64,000 nucleotides of DNA from Prado023 sp963777855 (GTDB taxonomy: Bacteria > Actinomycetota > Actinomycetes > S36-B12 > CAIYMF01), in assembly GCA_963777855.1 (NCBI GenBank), contig CAVZRW010000016.1:200307-264306 (forward strand), read 5' to 3'. The first letter of the stretch is position 1. Each line of letters begins with the position of its first letter. The notes beneath the pieces are model-generated. The model searched no databases and had not been told where the DNA came from. It saw only the letters and a program-made list of their open reading frames with translations. This document shows positions 33,632 to 43,021 of the stretch, one piece after another. A program made the translations under genes and the position numbers.

Positions 33632-34648
33632 ATGGTCATCGAGCTCGAGAACGTCAGCAAGTCCTATCGGTCCCGGCGGGGCCGGACCCCGGCGGTCGAC
33701 GCCCTGAGCCTGGCGATCCCGCGGGGCGGGGTGCACGGCTTCCTCGGGCCCAACGGCTCGGGCAAGACCACGACCATCCGGATGCTGCTCGGACTCGTTG
33801 CGGCCGATGCCGGCACCGTCCGCGTGCTCGGCGCACAGGTGCCCCACGAGCTGCCCCGGGTGGTCGGCTCGGTCGGCGCCCTGGTGGAGTCCCCGCAGCT
33901 GTTCCCGTCGTTCACCGGCCGGCGCAACCTGGCGATCCTGGCCACGCTGGCCGGCCTTCCCGACTCCCGGGTGGACGGGCTGCTGGAGCTGGTGGGCCTG
34001 ACCGAGCGAGCCGACGACCGGGTGAAGGGCTACTCGCTGGGCATGCGCCAGCGCCTGGCCATCGCCGCGGCCATGCTCAAGGCCCCGCAGCTGCTGATCC
34101 TCGACGAGCCCACCAACGGGCTGGACCCGGCCGGGATGGTCGAGGTGCGCGAACTCGTGCGCCGCCTCGGCTCGGACGGTCGGACCACCGTGTTCCTCTC
34201 CAGCCACCTGCTCGCCGAGGTCGAGGCCGTCTGCGATGCGGTGACCATCCTGCGCCGCGGGGCCCTGGTGACCTCGGGCACGGTCGCCGAGGTGCTGGCC
34301 CGAGCGGGGTCCGGGGCGGCGCTCTCGGTGCGCGTGCCCGAGCCGGGCCGCGCACTGGAGGTCCTGCGGGCCGCCGGGATCACGGCGCAGGCGCCCACGA
34401 GCGCCGCCGCCCCGAGCGCTGTCGTCCCCGGCGCCCCCGCGCCCCCGGGCGCCATGGCCGCGCATGCGGCCACCACCGGCCCTCCGGCGCCCACGAGCGG
34501 CCCGCTCACAGTGACCGGTGCCGAAGGGGCACACGTGAACTGGGTGCTGGCCACCGCGGGACTGTGGGCCAGTGAGATCACGCCGGTGCGCCCCGACCTG
34601 GAACGGGCGTTCCTGGACCTGACCGAGACCCCGGGGGAGTCGTCATGA
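33632..34648 (+). CDS. ABC transporter ATP-binding protein
   Basis: 338 residues; GGGAGGG is just upstream of the ATG. Walker A GPNGSGKT (about 39-46), signature YSLGMRQRL in place of LSGGQ, Walker B LLILDEPTNGLDP, switch SSHLLAEVE. This belongs to the bacitracin/BcrA-type exporters. After the ATPase domain a Pro/Ala/Thr-rich stretch (about 250-300) interrupts the usual C-terminal domain, which then resumes with LERAFLDLTE. Partner permease overlaps the stop by four bases. Confidence 0.9.
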   Translation: MVIELENVSKSYRSRRGRTPAVDALSLAIPRGGVHGFLGPNGSGKTTTIRMLLGLVAADAGTVRVLGAQVPHELPRVVGSVGALVESPQLFPSFTGRRNLAILATLAGLPDSRVDGLLELVGLTERADDRVKGYSLGMRQRLAIAAAMLKAPQLLILDEPTNGLDPAGMVEVRELVRRLGSDGRTTVFLSSHLLAEVEAVCDAVTILRRGALVTSGTVAEVLARAGSGAALSVRVPEPGRALEVLRAAGITAQAPTSAAAPSAVVPGAPAPPGAMAAHAATTGPPAPTSGPLTVTGAEGAHVNWVLATAGLWASEITPVRPDLERAFLDLTETPGESS

Positions 34649-35691
34649 CCATCACGGAACAGCCCACGACGGCCGCCGCCCCGGGCATGGGTCACCTGAT
34701 CGGCTCGGAGTGGCTGCGCGCCCGCTCCCGGCGCGGGACCCGCTGGCTGCTCCTGGCCAGCCTCGTCGGGATGGCGGCCGTGGCCGCCGTCATGTGGTTC
34801 ACCACGGCCGAGGTCACCCAGGCCTCCCTCGACGAGGCCGCCGACCGGTTCATGGTCGAGCAGATGCAGTACTACGAGCAGTGCATGGCCGACCCGACCA
34901 TTCCCGAGGCGGAGAAGGTCAACGGGGCCTGCTGGAAGCCCAGCGCCGAGGACGCCCGGAGCAACGCCTACTGGTCGCTGGACAGGCGTGCCTTCGGCCA
35001 GGAGAGCCTCGACGGGCTGCTCGCCCTGGCCGGGGGGATCGGGGCCGTCGTGTGCCTGCTGGTGGCGGCCTCCGCCGGAGGGGCTGACTGGGGCGCGCGC
35101 ACCATGGGCCTGCTTCTGAGCTGGGAACCGCGACGGTTGCGGGTGTTCGCGGTGCGACTGGGCGTCACCGTGCTGATCGCGCTGGTGATCGAGGCCGTGC
35201 TCGTGGGGCTCGCGCTGGCAGCCGGGTCGTTCATCGCCCAGCGGCACGGCCTGCTGGTCAGCGACCCGATGCAGCAGTACCTGCTGCCGGCCGACCTCGC
35301 CGCCGGCCGCGAGCTGGCCCTGCGTTGGCTGCCCATGGCCGTGCTCGCGGCGGCCGGCTCGTTCGGTCTGGCGATGGCCACCCGCAGCACCGGGTGGGCG
35401 ATCGGGGCGAGCATCGGCTTCGTCGCGGTGATCGAGAGCGTCGTGCAGGGCGCCTGGGCGTGGGGCTCGCAGTGGCTGGTGCAGACGAACCTGATCGCGT
35501 GGCTGCAGGGCGGCGTCAGTTGGGTCGTCGACCGCCGGCCGGAGGCCATCCTGGAGACAGGGCCCGAGTCCTACCTGGGCCCCGGTCAGATCTGGATCTC
35601 CCAGGGCCGAGCCCTGGGAACGCTCTCGGCGATGGTTCTGCTCGTGCTGGTCGGCTCGGCGCTGCTGCTGACCCGCCGCGACGTGGACTGA
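34645..35691 (+). CDS. ABC-2 type transporter permease
   Basis: 348 residues, ATG overlapping the ATPase stop (ATGA). One helix near residues 31-50, then a large extracellular loop (about 60-120) with CMADPT and GACWKP, whose two Cys may pair. Five further helices follow (about 123-143, 165-187, 225-245, 255-275 and 320-340). The GADWGARTMGLLLSWEP segment is typical of the ABC2_membrane_2 fold. Substrate unknown. Confidence 0.85.
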   Translation: MTITEQPTTAAAPGMGHLIGSEWLRARSRRGTRWLLLASLVGMAAVAAVMWFTTAEVTQASLDEAADRFMVEQMQYYEQCMADPTIPEAEKVNGACWKPSAEDARSNAYWSLDRRAFGQESLDGLLALAGGIGAVVCLLVAASAGGADWGARTMGLLLSWEPRRLRVFAVRLGVTVLIALVIEAVLVGLALAAGSFIAQRHGLLVSDPMQQYLLPADLAAGRELALRWLPMAVLAAAGSFGLAMATRSTGWAIGASIGFVAVIESVVQGAWAWGSQWLVQTNLIAWLQGGVSWVVDRRPEAILETGPESYLGPGQIWISQGRALGTLSAMVLLVLVGSALLLTRRDVD

Positions 35692-35791
35692 CGCCGGCGA
35701 CCCGGGCCTGCGCACGTGGACTGGCGCCCGCGCCGCGGCCTAGCCTGAGGGTGACCCCGATCGGTGGACCCGGGGCGACGGAGGGTGGGCC

Positions 35792-36685
35792 ATGCGCGAC
35801 GAGAACATCAACCACGCGTTCCTGGACCCGGTGCTCACCGGCGAGCACACCGACGTCTACTACCACTTCGGCGTGGCCAGCGACGACCCCGTGCTGGAGT
35901 CCTTCCGCGACGTCCGGGCGATCATCCTGGCCGGGTCGGGGGACCGGATCGTGGAGTTCGCCCAGCGCTGGAGCGCGCTGCACGACGACGCCCCGATCCT
36001 CGCCCTGCCCAAGGAGGAGCGCTTCGTCACCCGCTACTGCGCCGGCGTGCTCTTCGCCTCGCACGGCATGGGGATGCCGAGCGCCTCCATCGCGGTGCAG
36101 GAGCTGATGCGCATGGTCTTCCTGCTCAAGGGTGGGGACCACGACGCCATGGCCGAGGTGTTCTGGGCCCGGGTCGGCACCAGCGGGGGCGTGGGGCTGC
36201 CCGGGGGCACCGTGGTGGTCACCACCGAGGGGGTGATGGCCGACCTGCGGCCCTATCGGCTGCTGCAGGGGGCCACCGGGCAGTACTGGTTCGACAGCAC
36301 CTTCCCCGCCGACGTGGCCAGGGCCGTGGTGGCGGCCAGTGCGGGCACAGGCATCCCGATCGAGCTGGGGCGCACCGTCGCGGGCAACGAGTTCTTCCTC
36401 GAGCAGTTCCGCCTCGACGGTGCGATCAGCATGGAGACCCCGCAGTCGAAGACCGCCTGGCTGGAGTGGATCCACGCCGAGGGCGTGCGCAACATCGAGA
36501 TGGAGGGAGCCATGCTCGCCGGCTACCTCAACCACTGGGGCTTCCCGAGGTTCGCGATGATCTGCACCACGCTGCTCGACCGGCTCGAGGGCGACCAGGT
36601 GACGGCCAGCCCCGCCGAGCTGCACGCCTACAGCGAACGCTCCGGCGACGTGCTGTTCTCCTACCTCGCAGCGGCGCTGGGATAG
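35792..36685 (+). CDS. Nucleoside phosphorylase, uridine phosphorylase-like
   Basis: 297 residues; GGAGGG shortly before the ATG. The PNP/UDP fold motifs are present: VRAIILAGSGDR (phosphate site, about 45-56), HGMGMPSASIAVQEL (about 91-105), ARVGTSGGVGLPGG and the nucleoside-binding block NIEMEGAMLAGYLNHWG (about 234-250). The overall layout is nearer to eukaryote-type uridine phosphorylases than to E. coli Udp. It cleaves a nucleoside with phosphate to give a base and ribose-1-phosphate; uridine is the likely but unproven substrate. Confidence 0.82.
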   Translation: MRDENINHAFLDPVLTGEHTDVYYHFGVASDDPVLESFRDVRAIILAGSGDRIVEFAQRWSALHDDAPILALPKEERFVTRYCAGVLFASHGMGMPSASIAVQELMRMVFLLKGGDHDAMAEVFWARVGTSGGVGLPGGTVVVTTEGVMADLRPYRLLQGATGQYWFDSTFPADVARAVVAASAGTGIPIELGRTVAGNEFFLEQFRLDGAISMETPQSKTAWLEWIHAEGVRNIEMEGAMLAGYLNHWGFPRFAMICTTLLDRLEGDQVTASPAELHAYSERSGDVLFSYLAAALG

Positions 36686-36687
36686 CC

Positions 36688-37155
36688 ATGGACGTCCACC
36701 TGATGCAGCACGGTGAGGCCGCACCCGCCGATGTGGACCCGCAGCGGCCACTGACCAAGGCCGGCCGACGCTCGGTCGGGGTCGTGTCGGCGCACCTGGC
36801 CGCGTGCGGCGTGCACGTGGATCGGGTCGTGCACAGCGGCAAGCTGCGCGCCGAGCAGTCGGCCGTGATCCTGGCGGCGGCGCTCGGCTGCGCCGTCGTG
36901 GACCAGGTGGAGGGACTGTCCCCGAACGCCGACGTCCGCGCCGCCGCGGCCGCGCTGATCGATCCGGCGCGGGCCGGGTCCGTGGCGATCGTGGGCCACC
37001 TGCCCTTCCTGGACCGGCTGGCCTCCCTGCTGGTCACCGGCGACCCCGGCGCCCATGTGGTGGCGTTCCGCAACGGGGGGCTGGTCACGCTGGTGCCCGC
37101 GGAGCTCGGCTACTCCGTGGCCTGGGCGATCACCCCGGAGGTCAGCCGGGGCTGA
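36688..37155 (+). CDS. sixA: Phosphohistidine phosphatase SixA-like
   Basis: 155 residues. The histidine-phosphatase motif is MQHGEA (His8 as nucleophile, with Gln replacing the Arg of RHG, as in some SixA proteins). Later features are DRVVHSGKLRAEQSA, LSPNADVRA and the second catalytic His in VAIVGHLPFLDRLASLL. SixA proteins remove phosphate from phosphohistidine on signalling proteins. The start is two bases after the phosphorylase stop, so the two are cotranscribed. Confidence 0.85.
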   Translation: MDVHLMQHGEAAPADVDPQRPLTKAGRRSVGVVSAHLAACGVHVDRVVHSGKLRAEQSAVILAAALGCAVVDQVEGLSPNADVRAAAAALIDPARAGSVAIVGHLPFLDRLASLLVTGDPGAHVVAFRNGGLVTLVPAELGYSVAWAITPEVSRG

Positions 37156-37255
37156 TCCTGCGGCAGGTCGCGCCTCGCGCCGCGCGGGCCGCACCGCGCC
37201 GGGCCGATCAGGGTGCCGGTCGCCCAGGGTGCCGGTCGTCGTGGCGACGGGTCGC

Positions 37256-39580
37256 TCAGTGGGAGAGGCCGAGCCTGTCGTGCAGGCGGCGCAGGGGGCC
37301 CGGTGCCCACCAGTTCCAGTCGCCCAGCAGGGTCATCGTGGCGGGCACGAGGATGATCCGCACCAGCGTGGCGTCGATGGCCACCGCCAGCGCCAGCGCG
37401 ACACCGTTCTGCTTGATCGCCAGCAGGTCGCCCAGGGCGAAGCCGGCGAACACGATGACGATGAGCAGCGCGGCCGAGGTGATGATCCGCCCCGTGCGCT
37501 GCAGGCCCAGCCGCACGGAGTCGTCGTTGCCGTAGCCCTGGTCGTGGAACTCCTTGATCCGCGCGAGCAGGAACACCTCGTAGTCCATCGACAGGCCGAA
37601 CGCGAACGCGAAGATGATCACCGGCAGGGTCGCCTCGATCCCCCCGGCGGACTCGAAGCCGAGCAGGCCCTCCAGTTGGCCGTCCTGGAAGATCAGCACG
37701 AGGATCCCGAAGGTGGCCCCGAGGCTGAGCAGGTTCATCAGCAGCGCCTTGATCGGGATGAGCACCGAGCCGGTCAGCAGGAACAGCAGCACCAGCGTCG
37801 CGCAGACGATGAACAGCAGCGCGATCGGCACGTCGTGGCGCATCTGGTCGATGAAGTCGGCCAGGATCCCCGCCGGGCCGGTGACCCACGTCTGGGGCTC
37901 GTCCGGGCGGATCTCCCGGATCTCGCGGACCACGTCGGTCTGCGTCGCGGTGCCCGTGAACACGCCGAACTGCGCGATCTCGTTGGTGGTCGTCACCGCG
38001 CCCACGCGATCCACGTCGGCCAGCGCGGCGACCTCGGTGGCGAGGCCCTCGAGGGTGCCGGCATCATCGGCGGCGGCGACCACCGTGATCGGCGCCTGGG
38101 CCAGCGCGGGGAAGTCGGCCTGGATCTGCTCGTAGGCCTGGCGCTGGGCGTTGTCGGGGGGCAGCAGCTCGACGCCCGAGCTGACCAGGGTCATCCGCCA
38201 GGCGGGCAGTGAGAGCAGCACCAGCACCGACGCCACGCTGATCAGAGCCAGCCAGGGTCGGCGCTGGACCTTGGTGGCCCAGCGCGAGAACCAGCCGTCG
38301 TCGGACGGGGAGTGGTCGAACGCGCCGGCGAACCGGCGGAACCCGGGCCACGTGGACAGGGTGCCGGCGCCGGCCACGTGCTTCGTGCCGAGCACCAGCA
38401 GGGCGGGCACGAACGTGGTGGCCACCACCACCGCGATCACCACGACGCTGACGGCCCCCGCGCCCACCGAGCGCAGGATCGTCATGTCGATGAGCATCAG
38501 CCCCGAGACGGCGATCGCCACGGTGAGGCCGCTGAAGATCACGGTCCGACCGGCGGTGGCCATCGTGACGGCCATGGCCTGCTGGCGGATCCCGGGCGGG
38601 ACCTCCCGGTGCGCGCCGGGCTGGGAGAGGTCGACCAGGTCGTGCATCTGCTCGCGGTAGCGCGAGACCATGAGCAGCGAGTAGTCGATGCACAGGCCCA
38701 GGCCGAGCACCGTGACCACGTTGACGACGGTGATGTCCAGGTCGATCACGTAGGTGAAGGCCAGCAGGGCCACCAGCCCGCCCGCGATCGAGGCGACGGC
38801 CCCGGCCAGCGGGACGCCGGCGGCCGCGAACCCGCCGAAGATCAGCACCATGACCAGCAGGCTCACGGGAAGCGAGATCCCCTCGCCCTTCTTCAGGTCG
38901 GCCTCCACCTGGTCGGTGATGGTGTCGATGAGCTCCTGCTGGCTGCTCACGTGCACCGTGGAGCCCGGCACGTCGTAGACCAGCCGCTCGAGGCGGGAGT
39001 TGACCAGCGCGGACGCGGCCTCCTGCTCGTCGGCGCTGAGGGTGGGGTCGAGCACGACCGTGACCAGCACCGCGTCGCCCGAGGTGGAGATGGCCGCCGG
39101 GCCGATGGTCATCGGGTCGAGGACCTCGTCGACGCCCTCGATGGCCAGCAGTTGCTCGTGGGCCGTGGCCAGGCCGAGCTGGAACGCCGCGGAGGAGGGG
39201 TCCAGGTCGCTCCAGCGTGCCTGCAGGGTGGCCCCGGCCGGGTCGTTCTCGGTGATCAGGGCCCGGCCCTCGAGGGCCTCACCGGCGACGGTGGGCTCGC
39301 CGAGCTCCAGCCGGGAGAACAGCGACGGGCCACCCACGCCGAGCGCGGCCACCAGGTACCCGGCGACCGCGAGCAGCACGCTGATCAGCGCGACCGCTCG
39401 CGCATGGCGGGCCATGGCGGCTCCGTGGCGGGCGAGGATCCCGCTCGGTGGGGGTGGGGGTGTGGTCGGGTCGGTTGCCGGGTGCGAACCCCCCGGGGCG
39501 GGCGGATCGGCGGCAGGAACCGCCCGTGCGCCCGGGGAGTCTGGGGCGGCGGCGGGCAGCGTCTCGTTCACCACGGGCAC
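37256..39580 (-). CDS. MMPL/RND-family membrane transporter
   Basis: 774 residues. After a Pro/Ala-rich N-terminus the first helix is at about 63-83, followed by a large external domain, then a cluster of helices. The signature region is GLCIDYSLLMVSRYREQ in the first half and FAFGLSMDYEVFLLARIKE in the second, each with the buried Asp-Tyr pair used for proton coupling. The duplicated layout is that of actinobacterial MMPL exporters of lipids or drugs. The GTG start at 39580 is uncertain; an ATG before MARHARAVALIS would shorten it by about 55 residues. It is divergent from the HExxH protein gene by 124 bp. Confidence 0.88.
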   Translation of the reverse strand: MPVVNETLPAAAPDSPGARAVPAADPPAPGGSHPATDPTTPPPPPSGILARHGAAMARHARAVALISVLLAVAGYLVAALGVGGPSLFSRLELGEPTVAGEALEGRALITENDPAGATLQARWSDLDPSSAAFQLGLATAHEQLLAIEGVDEVLDPMTIGPAAISTSGDAVLVTVVLDPTLSADEQEAASALVNSRLERLVYDVPGSTVHVSSQQELIDTITDQVEADLKKGEGISLPVSLLVMVLIFGGFAAAGVPLAGAVASIAGGLVALLAFTYVIDLDITVVNVVTVLGLGLCIDYSLLMVSRYREQMHDLVDLSQPGAHREVPPGIRQQAMAVTMATAGRTVIFSGLTVAIAVSGLMLIDMTILRSVGAGAVSVVVIAVVVATTFVPALLVLGTKHVAGAGTLSTWPGFRRFAGAFDHSPSDDGWFSRWATKVQRRPWLALISVASVLVLLSLPAWRMTLVSSGVELLPPDNAQRQAYEQIQADFPALAQAPITVVAAADDAGTLEGLATEVAALADVDRVGAVTTTNEIAQFGVFTGTATQTDVVREIREIRPDEPQTWVTGPAGILADFIDQMRHDVPIALLFIVCATLVLLFLLTGSVLIPIKALLMNLLSLGATFGILVLIFQDGQLEGLLGFESAGGIEATLPVIIFAFAFGLSMDYEVFLLARIKEFHDQGYGNDDSVRLGLQRTGRIITSAALLIVIVFAGFALGDLLAIKQNGVALALAVAIDATLVRIILVPATMTLLGDWNWWAPGPLRRLHDRLGLSH

Positions 39581-39704
39581 AGTCTCGCAGGGGATCGCCG
39601 GGGGCCGATCCCCGGGCGGGACACCCTGCGGATCGGTGACCCGAACGGCCGAATCAGGCCAGGGCAGCGGTCCCGCGACGCCCCGCCGCCGCTACCGTCG
39701 GCGG

Positions 39705-40436
39705 GTGCCTCCCCTGCAGCGCGGTGCGACCCGCCCGGCCCCGTCGGGGCCGGGCCGCCCGGCGGGCCTGCCGTGGACGGTCCTGGCGCGCTGGGGTGCC
39801 GTGGCCACGGTGGTGCTGGGCGTCGCGTGGCTGAGCCTGGCCCGCGGCGGCTGGGTGCCGTTCCTGTCCGGGGTCGACCTGGGCGTCCACGAGTTCGGGC
39901 ACATGATCTTCCTGTGGGCGCCGTCGTTGTGGATGTCCTTCGCGGGCAGCCTGGTGCAGGTGTCGGCTCCCGCGGGGCTGGCGGCGTACTTCGGGTGGCG
40001 CGGGGACCGGGTGGGTGTCGTGCTGATGCTCGGCTGGCTGGGGATGTCGCTGAACAACGTGTCGGTGTACCTCGGCGACGCCCAGCGCATGATCCTGCCG
40101 CTGTTCGGCGACGACGGCTCCGGGGCGGGCCACGACTGGCACAACATCCTCGGTGCGCTGGGCCTGCTGGAGTGGACCGATGCCCTGTCGGCGATGGTGC
40201 GCATCTGGGCGCTGATGGCGTTCCTGGCGGCGCTCGGGTTGGCGGCGTGGTTCGCCCGTGGGGACGTGCACCGTGCCGCGTCCCCACGTCCTGCTCAGCT
40301 GGGCGCGTGGTCGGCGTCGGAGCTGGGCGAGGCCATGGATCCCGGCCAGGCGCCCAGCGCGAGGGTCAGGTTCAGGACTGCCCGGGGGTCGTCGAGCTGG
40401 TTGCCGAAGAGCGACCGGACCTGGCCCATCCGGTAG
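39705..40436 (+). CDS. Membrane protein with HExGH zinc-site motif, function unknown
   Basis: 243 residues. Helices lie at about 28-46, 64-84, 98-118 and 170-190. The striking motifs are GVHEFGHMIF (HExxH type, about 62-71), a SLVQV segment, then NNVSVYLGDAQRMILPL and a GHDWHNILG block with more His residues. This set recurs in a widespread bacterial family annotated only as hypothetical. The motif suggests zinc binding and perhaps protease activity, but no activity is known to me. GTG lies six bases after TACCGT. Its last 142 bases overlap the convergent PucR gene, so the end of the protein may be unusual. Confidence 0.65.
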   Translation: MPPLQRGATRPAPSGPGRPAGLPWTVLARWGAVATVVLGVAWLSLARGGWVPFLSGVDLGVHEFGHMIFLWAPSLWMSFAGSLVQVSAPAGLAAYFGWRGDRVGVVLMLGWLGMSLNNVSVYLGDAQRMILPLFGDDGSGAGHDWHNILGALGLLEWTDALSAMVRIWALMAFLAALGLAAWFARGDVHRAASPRPAQLGAWSASELGEAMDPGQAPSARVRFRTARGSSSWLPKSDRTWPIR

Positions 40437-41701
40437 CGCACGGTCTGCGGGTGCACGAACAGTGCCGCAGCCACCTCGTCGCGCCGGCCGCGGTGCAGCA
40501 ACCAGGCCCGCAGGGTCTCGGCCAGCCGATCGGCCTGGGCCGGGCGCAGCGCCCGCAGCGGCGCCAGCGCCTGTGCGCGCAGGTCAGCCATCGCCTCCGG
40601 GTCGGCCCCCAGCACCAGCTCGGCCAGCACGTGGTCGGTGTGGACGATCCCGGAGGCCGCGCTCGACGGCGGCAGGCCCGCGCCCCCGGTGCCGGGTCCG
40701 GGGCGGGCATCGGCGCCCTCGGAACCCGACCCAGCCGGACCGGACCCGGCCGGACCGGACCCCGCTGGACCGGACCCCGCTGGACCGGACCCCGCCGGAC
40801 CGGACCCCGCCGGACCGGCGGCGAGCCGGGGATCGATCGCCAGCTCCCACGCCCGTGCCGCGCGAGCGAACGACCGGTGCACGCGCAGCCAGGGCCGGGT
40901 CGGGCCGACCACCGCTCGGCCCCCCGCCAGGCCGCGCTCGAGGCCCGACTCGAACCGGGCGTCGGGATCGGGCACCAGCAGCACGGCGGCTCCCTCGCCC
41001 AGGTCGGGAACGTCCTCGACCGGGTGCAGAGTGCGCGGGTCGATCCGCGCCAGGACGTCGCCCACGCGGGCCTCGGGCAGGATCACCGCCACCAGCGCGC
41101 CCGGCGGGGTCCACCCCGCCCGTTGCGCGGCCGCCAGAAGCGCCTCCTCCGGGGCGCCGATCACCAGGCCATGGGCGAGTCGCTCGAGGTGCCGCTGGCG
41201 CTGCAGTCCCTCGACGGCCAGCTCGTCGGCATGCCCGGCGACGCTGGCCGCCGACAGCTGGTCGATGTAGGCGAAGACCAATTCGGCGAAGCTGACCAGG
41301 CCCTCGGCGGGCAGCCCGGCCGCAGCCGCCGGGTCGGCCAGGCCCCGCCACGAGACCCGCGCCCCCACCCGGTAGGCCGCCAGGAGGGCGTCCATGGAGC
41401 GGCCGCTGCGCGCCTCACCACGGCCCAGGGCGTAGGCGCCCTCGAGGGCTGGCGCCAGGGGTGCGCTCGGGTCCTGCTGCTGGGCGGCGAGGGCCAGGAA
41501 CCCGCGCAGTGCGAGCTCGACGGCCTGGGCCAGCGTGTGTCGGGCGTTCTCGTCGAGGGTCCCCCGGTAGCCGGGCACCTCGCTGGCCACGGCCTCGATC
41601 GTCCGGGCGGCCACGTCGTGCAGTGCCGCGTGCATGGCTGCCAGGACCGGGGCAGGCACCTGGGGCACCGCGCCGGTCCCGCGCAGGGGTCGCTCAGCCA
41701 T
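40295..41701 (-). CDS. PucR/CdaR-family transcriptional regulator
   Basis: 468 residues. The N-terminal sensor half is helical (about 15-200, with RSMDALLAAYRVGARVSWRG and ELVFAYIDQLSAASVAGHADE). A GGDEF-like middle domain follows, and the C-terminal PucR helix-turn-helix is clear: LRAWLLHRGRRDEVAAALFVHPQTVRYRMGQVRSLFG. Residues about 294-326 are a 6-fold AGSGP repeat. It is divergent from the reductase/desaturase pair with 91 bp between, so it probably controls them. It converges with and overlaps the HExxH gene. Confidence 0.85.
   Translation of the reverse strand: MAERPLRGTGAVPQVPAPVLAAMHAALHDVAARTIEAVASEVPGYRGTLDENARHTLAQAVELALRGFLALAAQQQDPSAPLAPALEGAYALGRGEARSGRSMDALLAAYRVGARVSWRGLADPAAAAGLPAEGLVSFAELVFAYIDQLSAASVAGHADELAVEGLQRQRHLERLAHGLVIGAPEEALLAAAQRAGWTPPGALVAVILPEARVGDVLARIDPRTLHPVEDVPDLGEGAAVLLVPDPDARFESGLERGLAGGRAVVGPTRPWLRVHRSFARAARAWELAIDPRLAAGPAGSGPAGSGPAGSGPAGSGPAGSGPAGSGSEGADARPGPGTGGAGLPPSSAASGIVHTDHVLAELVLGADPEAMADLRAQALAPLRALRPAQADRLAETLRAWLLHRGRRDEVAAALFVHPQTVRYRMGQVRSLFGNQLDDPRAVLNLTLALGAWPGSMASPSSDADHAPS
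40731..40820. repeat. 15-bp in-frame tandem repeat inside the PucR-family gene
   Basis: Six copies of CCCGCCGGACCGGAC (two with T for the sixth base, two variants at the left end), coding on the minus strand for a Ser-Gly-Pro-Ala-Gly pentapeptide each. It forms a flexible linker between the sensor and DNA-binding parts. Confidence 0.85.
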
Positions 41702-41792
41702 GCTCGTCCCTTGTCTCCACCGAACAACTCGATGCGTCAGATTCACCTGATGAGGACACGAGGTTACCCCGGCAAGCGGGAAGGATGGGGGC

Positions 41793-42935
41793 ATGACGCT
41801 CACGGAACCCCTGGCGCCCGCCGCACCCGACTCCACGGACGCCCCGGCCCGGGTCCTGCCTGCCCGCCCCCCTGTGACGGCCCGCGTCGGCACGGCGGCC
41901 CTGCGACTGCTCGCAGCGGTGACCACCCCACTGCTGCCCTCGGACTACCTCGACGTGATCGACCCCCTGCACAACGGGGCTGACCTGCGCGGACGGATCC
42001 TGCGGGTCGAGCACGAGACCGAGGACGCGGCCACGATCGTGATCCGCCCGGGTCGTCGCTGGGCCGGGCACATCCCGGGCCAGTACGTGCGGCTCGGCGT
42101 GGACGTCGAGGGCGTTCGGTGGTGGCGGGCCTACTCGCTGACCTCCGGCCCGCGCACCGACGGGACCATAGCCATCACCGTCCGGGCGATCCCCGACGGC
42201 CGGGTCAGCCAGCACCTGGTCCACCGCGTGCGCCCCGGCACCATCGTCCAGCTCGACCAGGCCCGTGGCGACTTCCACCTGCCCGGCCGGCTGCCCGAGC
42301 GCGTGCTGTTCCTGACCGCCGGCAGCGGCATCACCCCCGTCATGGGCATGCTGCGCCACCACCTGCTGGCGCTGCCCGACGTGGTCGTCGTGCACAGCGC
42401 TCCGACGCCCGCCGACGTGATCTTCGGTGACGAGCTGCGGGACATGGCCGCCGCCGGGCGGATCCGGCTCATCGAGCGCCACACCGACAGCGAGGGCCTG
42501 CTCGACCCCGCGGAGCTCGACGGCCTCGTGCCCGACTGGCGCGACCGCCAGGCCTGGGCGTGCGGCCCCACCGGGCTGCTGGACGCCGCCGAGGCGTGGT
42601 GGTCCGCCGCTGGTGCCGCGGACCAGCTGCACACCGAGCGGTTCCGCGCCTCGGTCGTCGTCACCGGCGACGGCGGCCCCGTGACGTTCACCCGCTCCGG
42701 TCGGGTGGTCCAGGCCGACGGAGCGACGCCGCTTCTCGATGCCGGTGAGGCGGCAGGGGTGCTGATGCCCTCCGGCTGCCGGATGGGCATCTGCTACGGC
42801 TGCGTGCGCCCCTTGGAGTCCGGTGCCGTGCGCGACCTGCGCACCGGTGCGCTGACCACCGCCGAGCCCGGCGACGGCGTCAAGGTCCAGACCTGCGTCA
42901 CCGCCGCCGCCGGCCCCTGCACGATCGACGTCTGA
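41793..42935 (+). CDS. Ferredoxin reductase with C-terminal 2Fe-2S domain (desaturase partner)
   Basis: 380 residues. FAD-binding RxYS motif is WRAYSLTS (about residues 111-118), NAD(P)-binding start is LFLTAGSGITPVMGMLR (about 172-188), and CGPTG is present. The C-terminal plant-type 2Fe-2S domain has the cluster cysteines in PSGCRMGICYGCVRPL and TCVTAA. Such reductases (as Rv3230c) feed electrons to membrane acyl-CoA desaturases, and a desaturase gene lies next. Start ATG at 41793. Confidence 0.9.
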   Translation: MTLTEPLAPAAPDSTDAPARVLPARPPVTARVGTAALRLLAAVTTPLLPSDYLDVIDPLHNGADLRGRILRVEHETEDAATIVIRPGRRWAGHIPGQYVRLGVDVEGVRWWRAYSLTSGPRTDGTIAITVRAIPDGRVSQHLVHRVRPGTIVQLDQARGDFHLPGRLPERVLFLTAGSGITPVMGMLRHHLLALPDVVVVHSAPTPADVIFGDELRDMAAAGRIRLIERHTDSEGLLDPAELDGLVPDWRDRQAWACGPTGLLDAAEAWWSAAGAADQLHTERFRASVVVTGDGGPVTFTRSGRVVQADGATPLLDAGEAAGVLMPSGCRMGICYGCVRPLESGAVRDLRTGALTTAEPGDGVKVQTCVTAAAGPCTIDV

Positions 42936-42946
42936 CACCACAACCC

Positions 42947-42995
42947 GTTGTGCAGTCGATTCCGACCTTGTCACCGTCGGAATCGACTGCACAAC
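42947..42995. terminator. Perfect 20-bp inverted repeat between reductase and desaturase genes
   Basis: GTTGTGCAGTCGATTCCGAC, nine-base loop, then its exact complement ending at 42995. It starts 11 bp after the reductase stop and ends 26 bp before the desaturase ATG. A near copy lies at 57039-57083. It could end or weaken transcription between the genes, or be a dispersed repeat or operator. Confidence 0.6.
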
Positions 42996-43021
42996 AGCCC
43001 CCGAACTGAAACGGACACACC

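Noticed and set aside
38312..41983. Plus-strand 1,200-residue frame opposite MMPL and PucR genes
   Set aside because: Composition of an antisense shadow and no recognisable domain.
42947..42995. tRNA or attachment site in the inverted repeat
   Set aside because: No cloverleaf or T-loop, and no integrase in the window.
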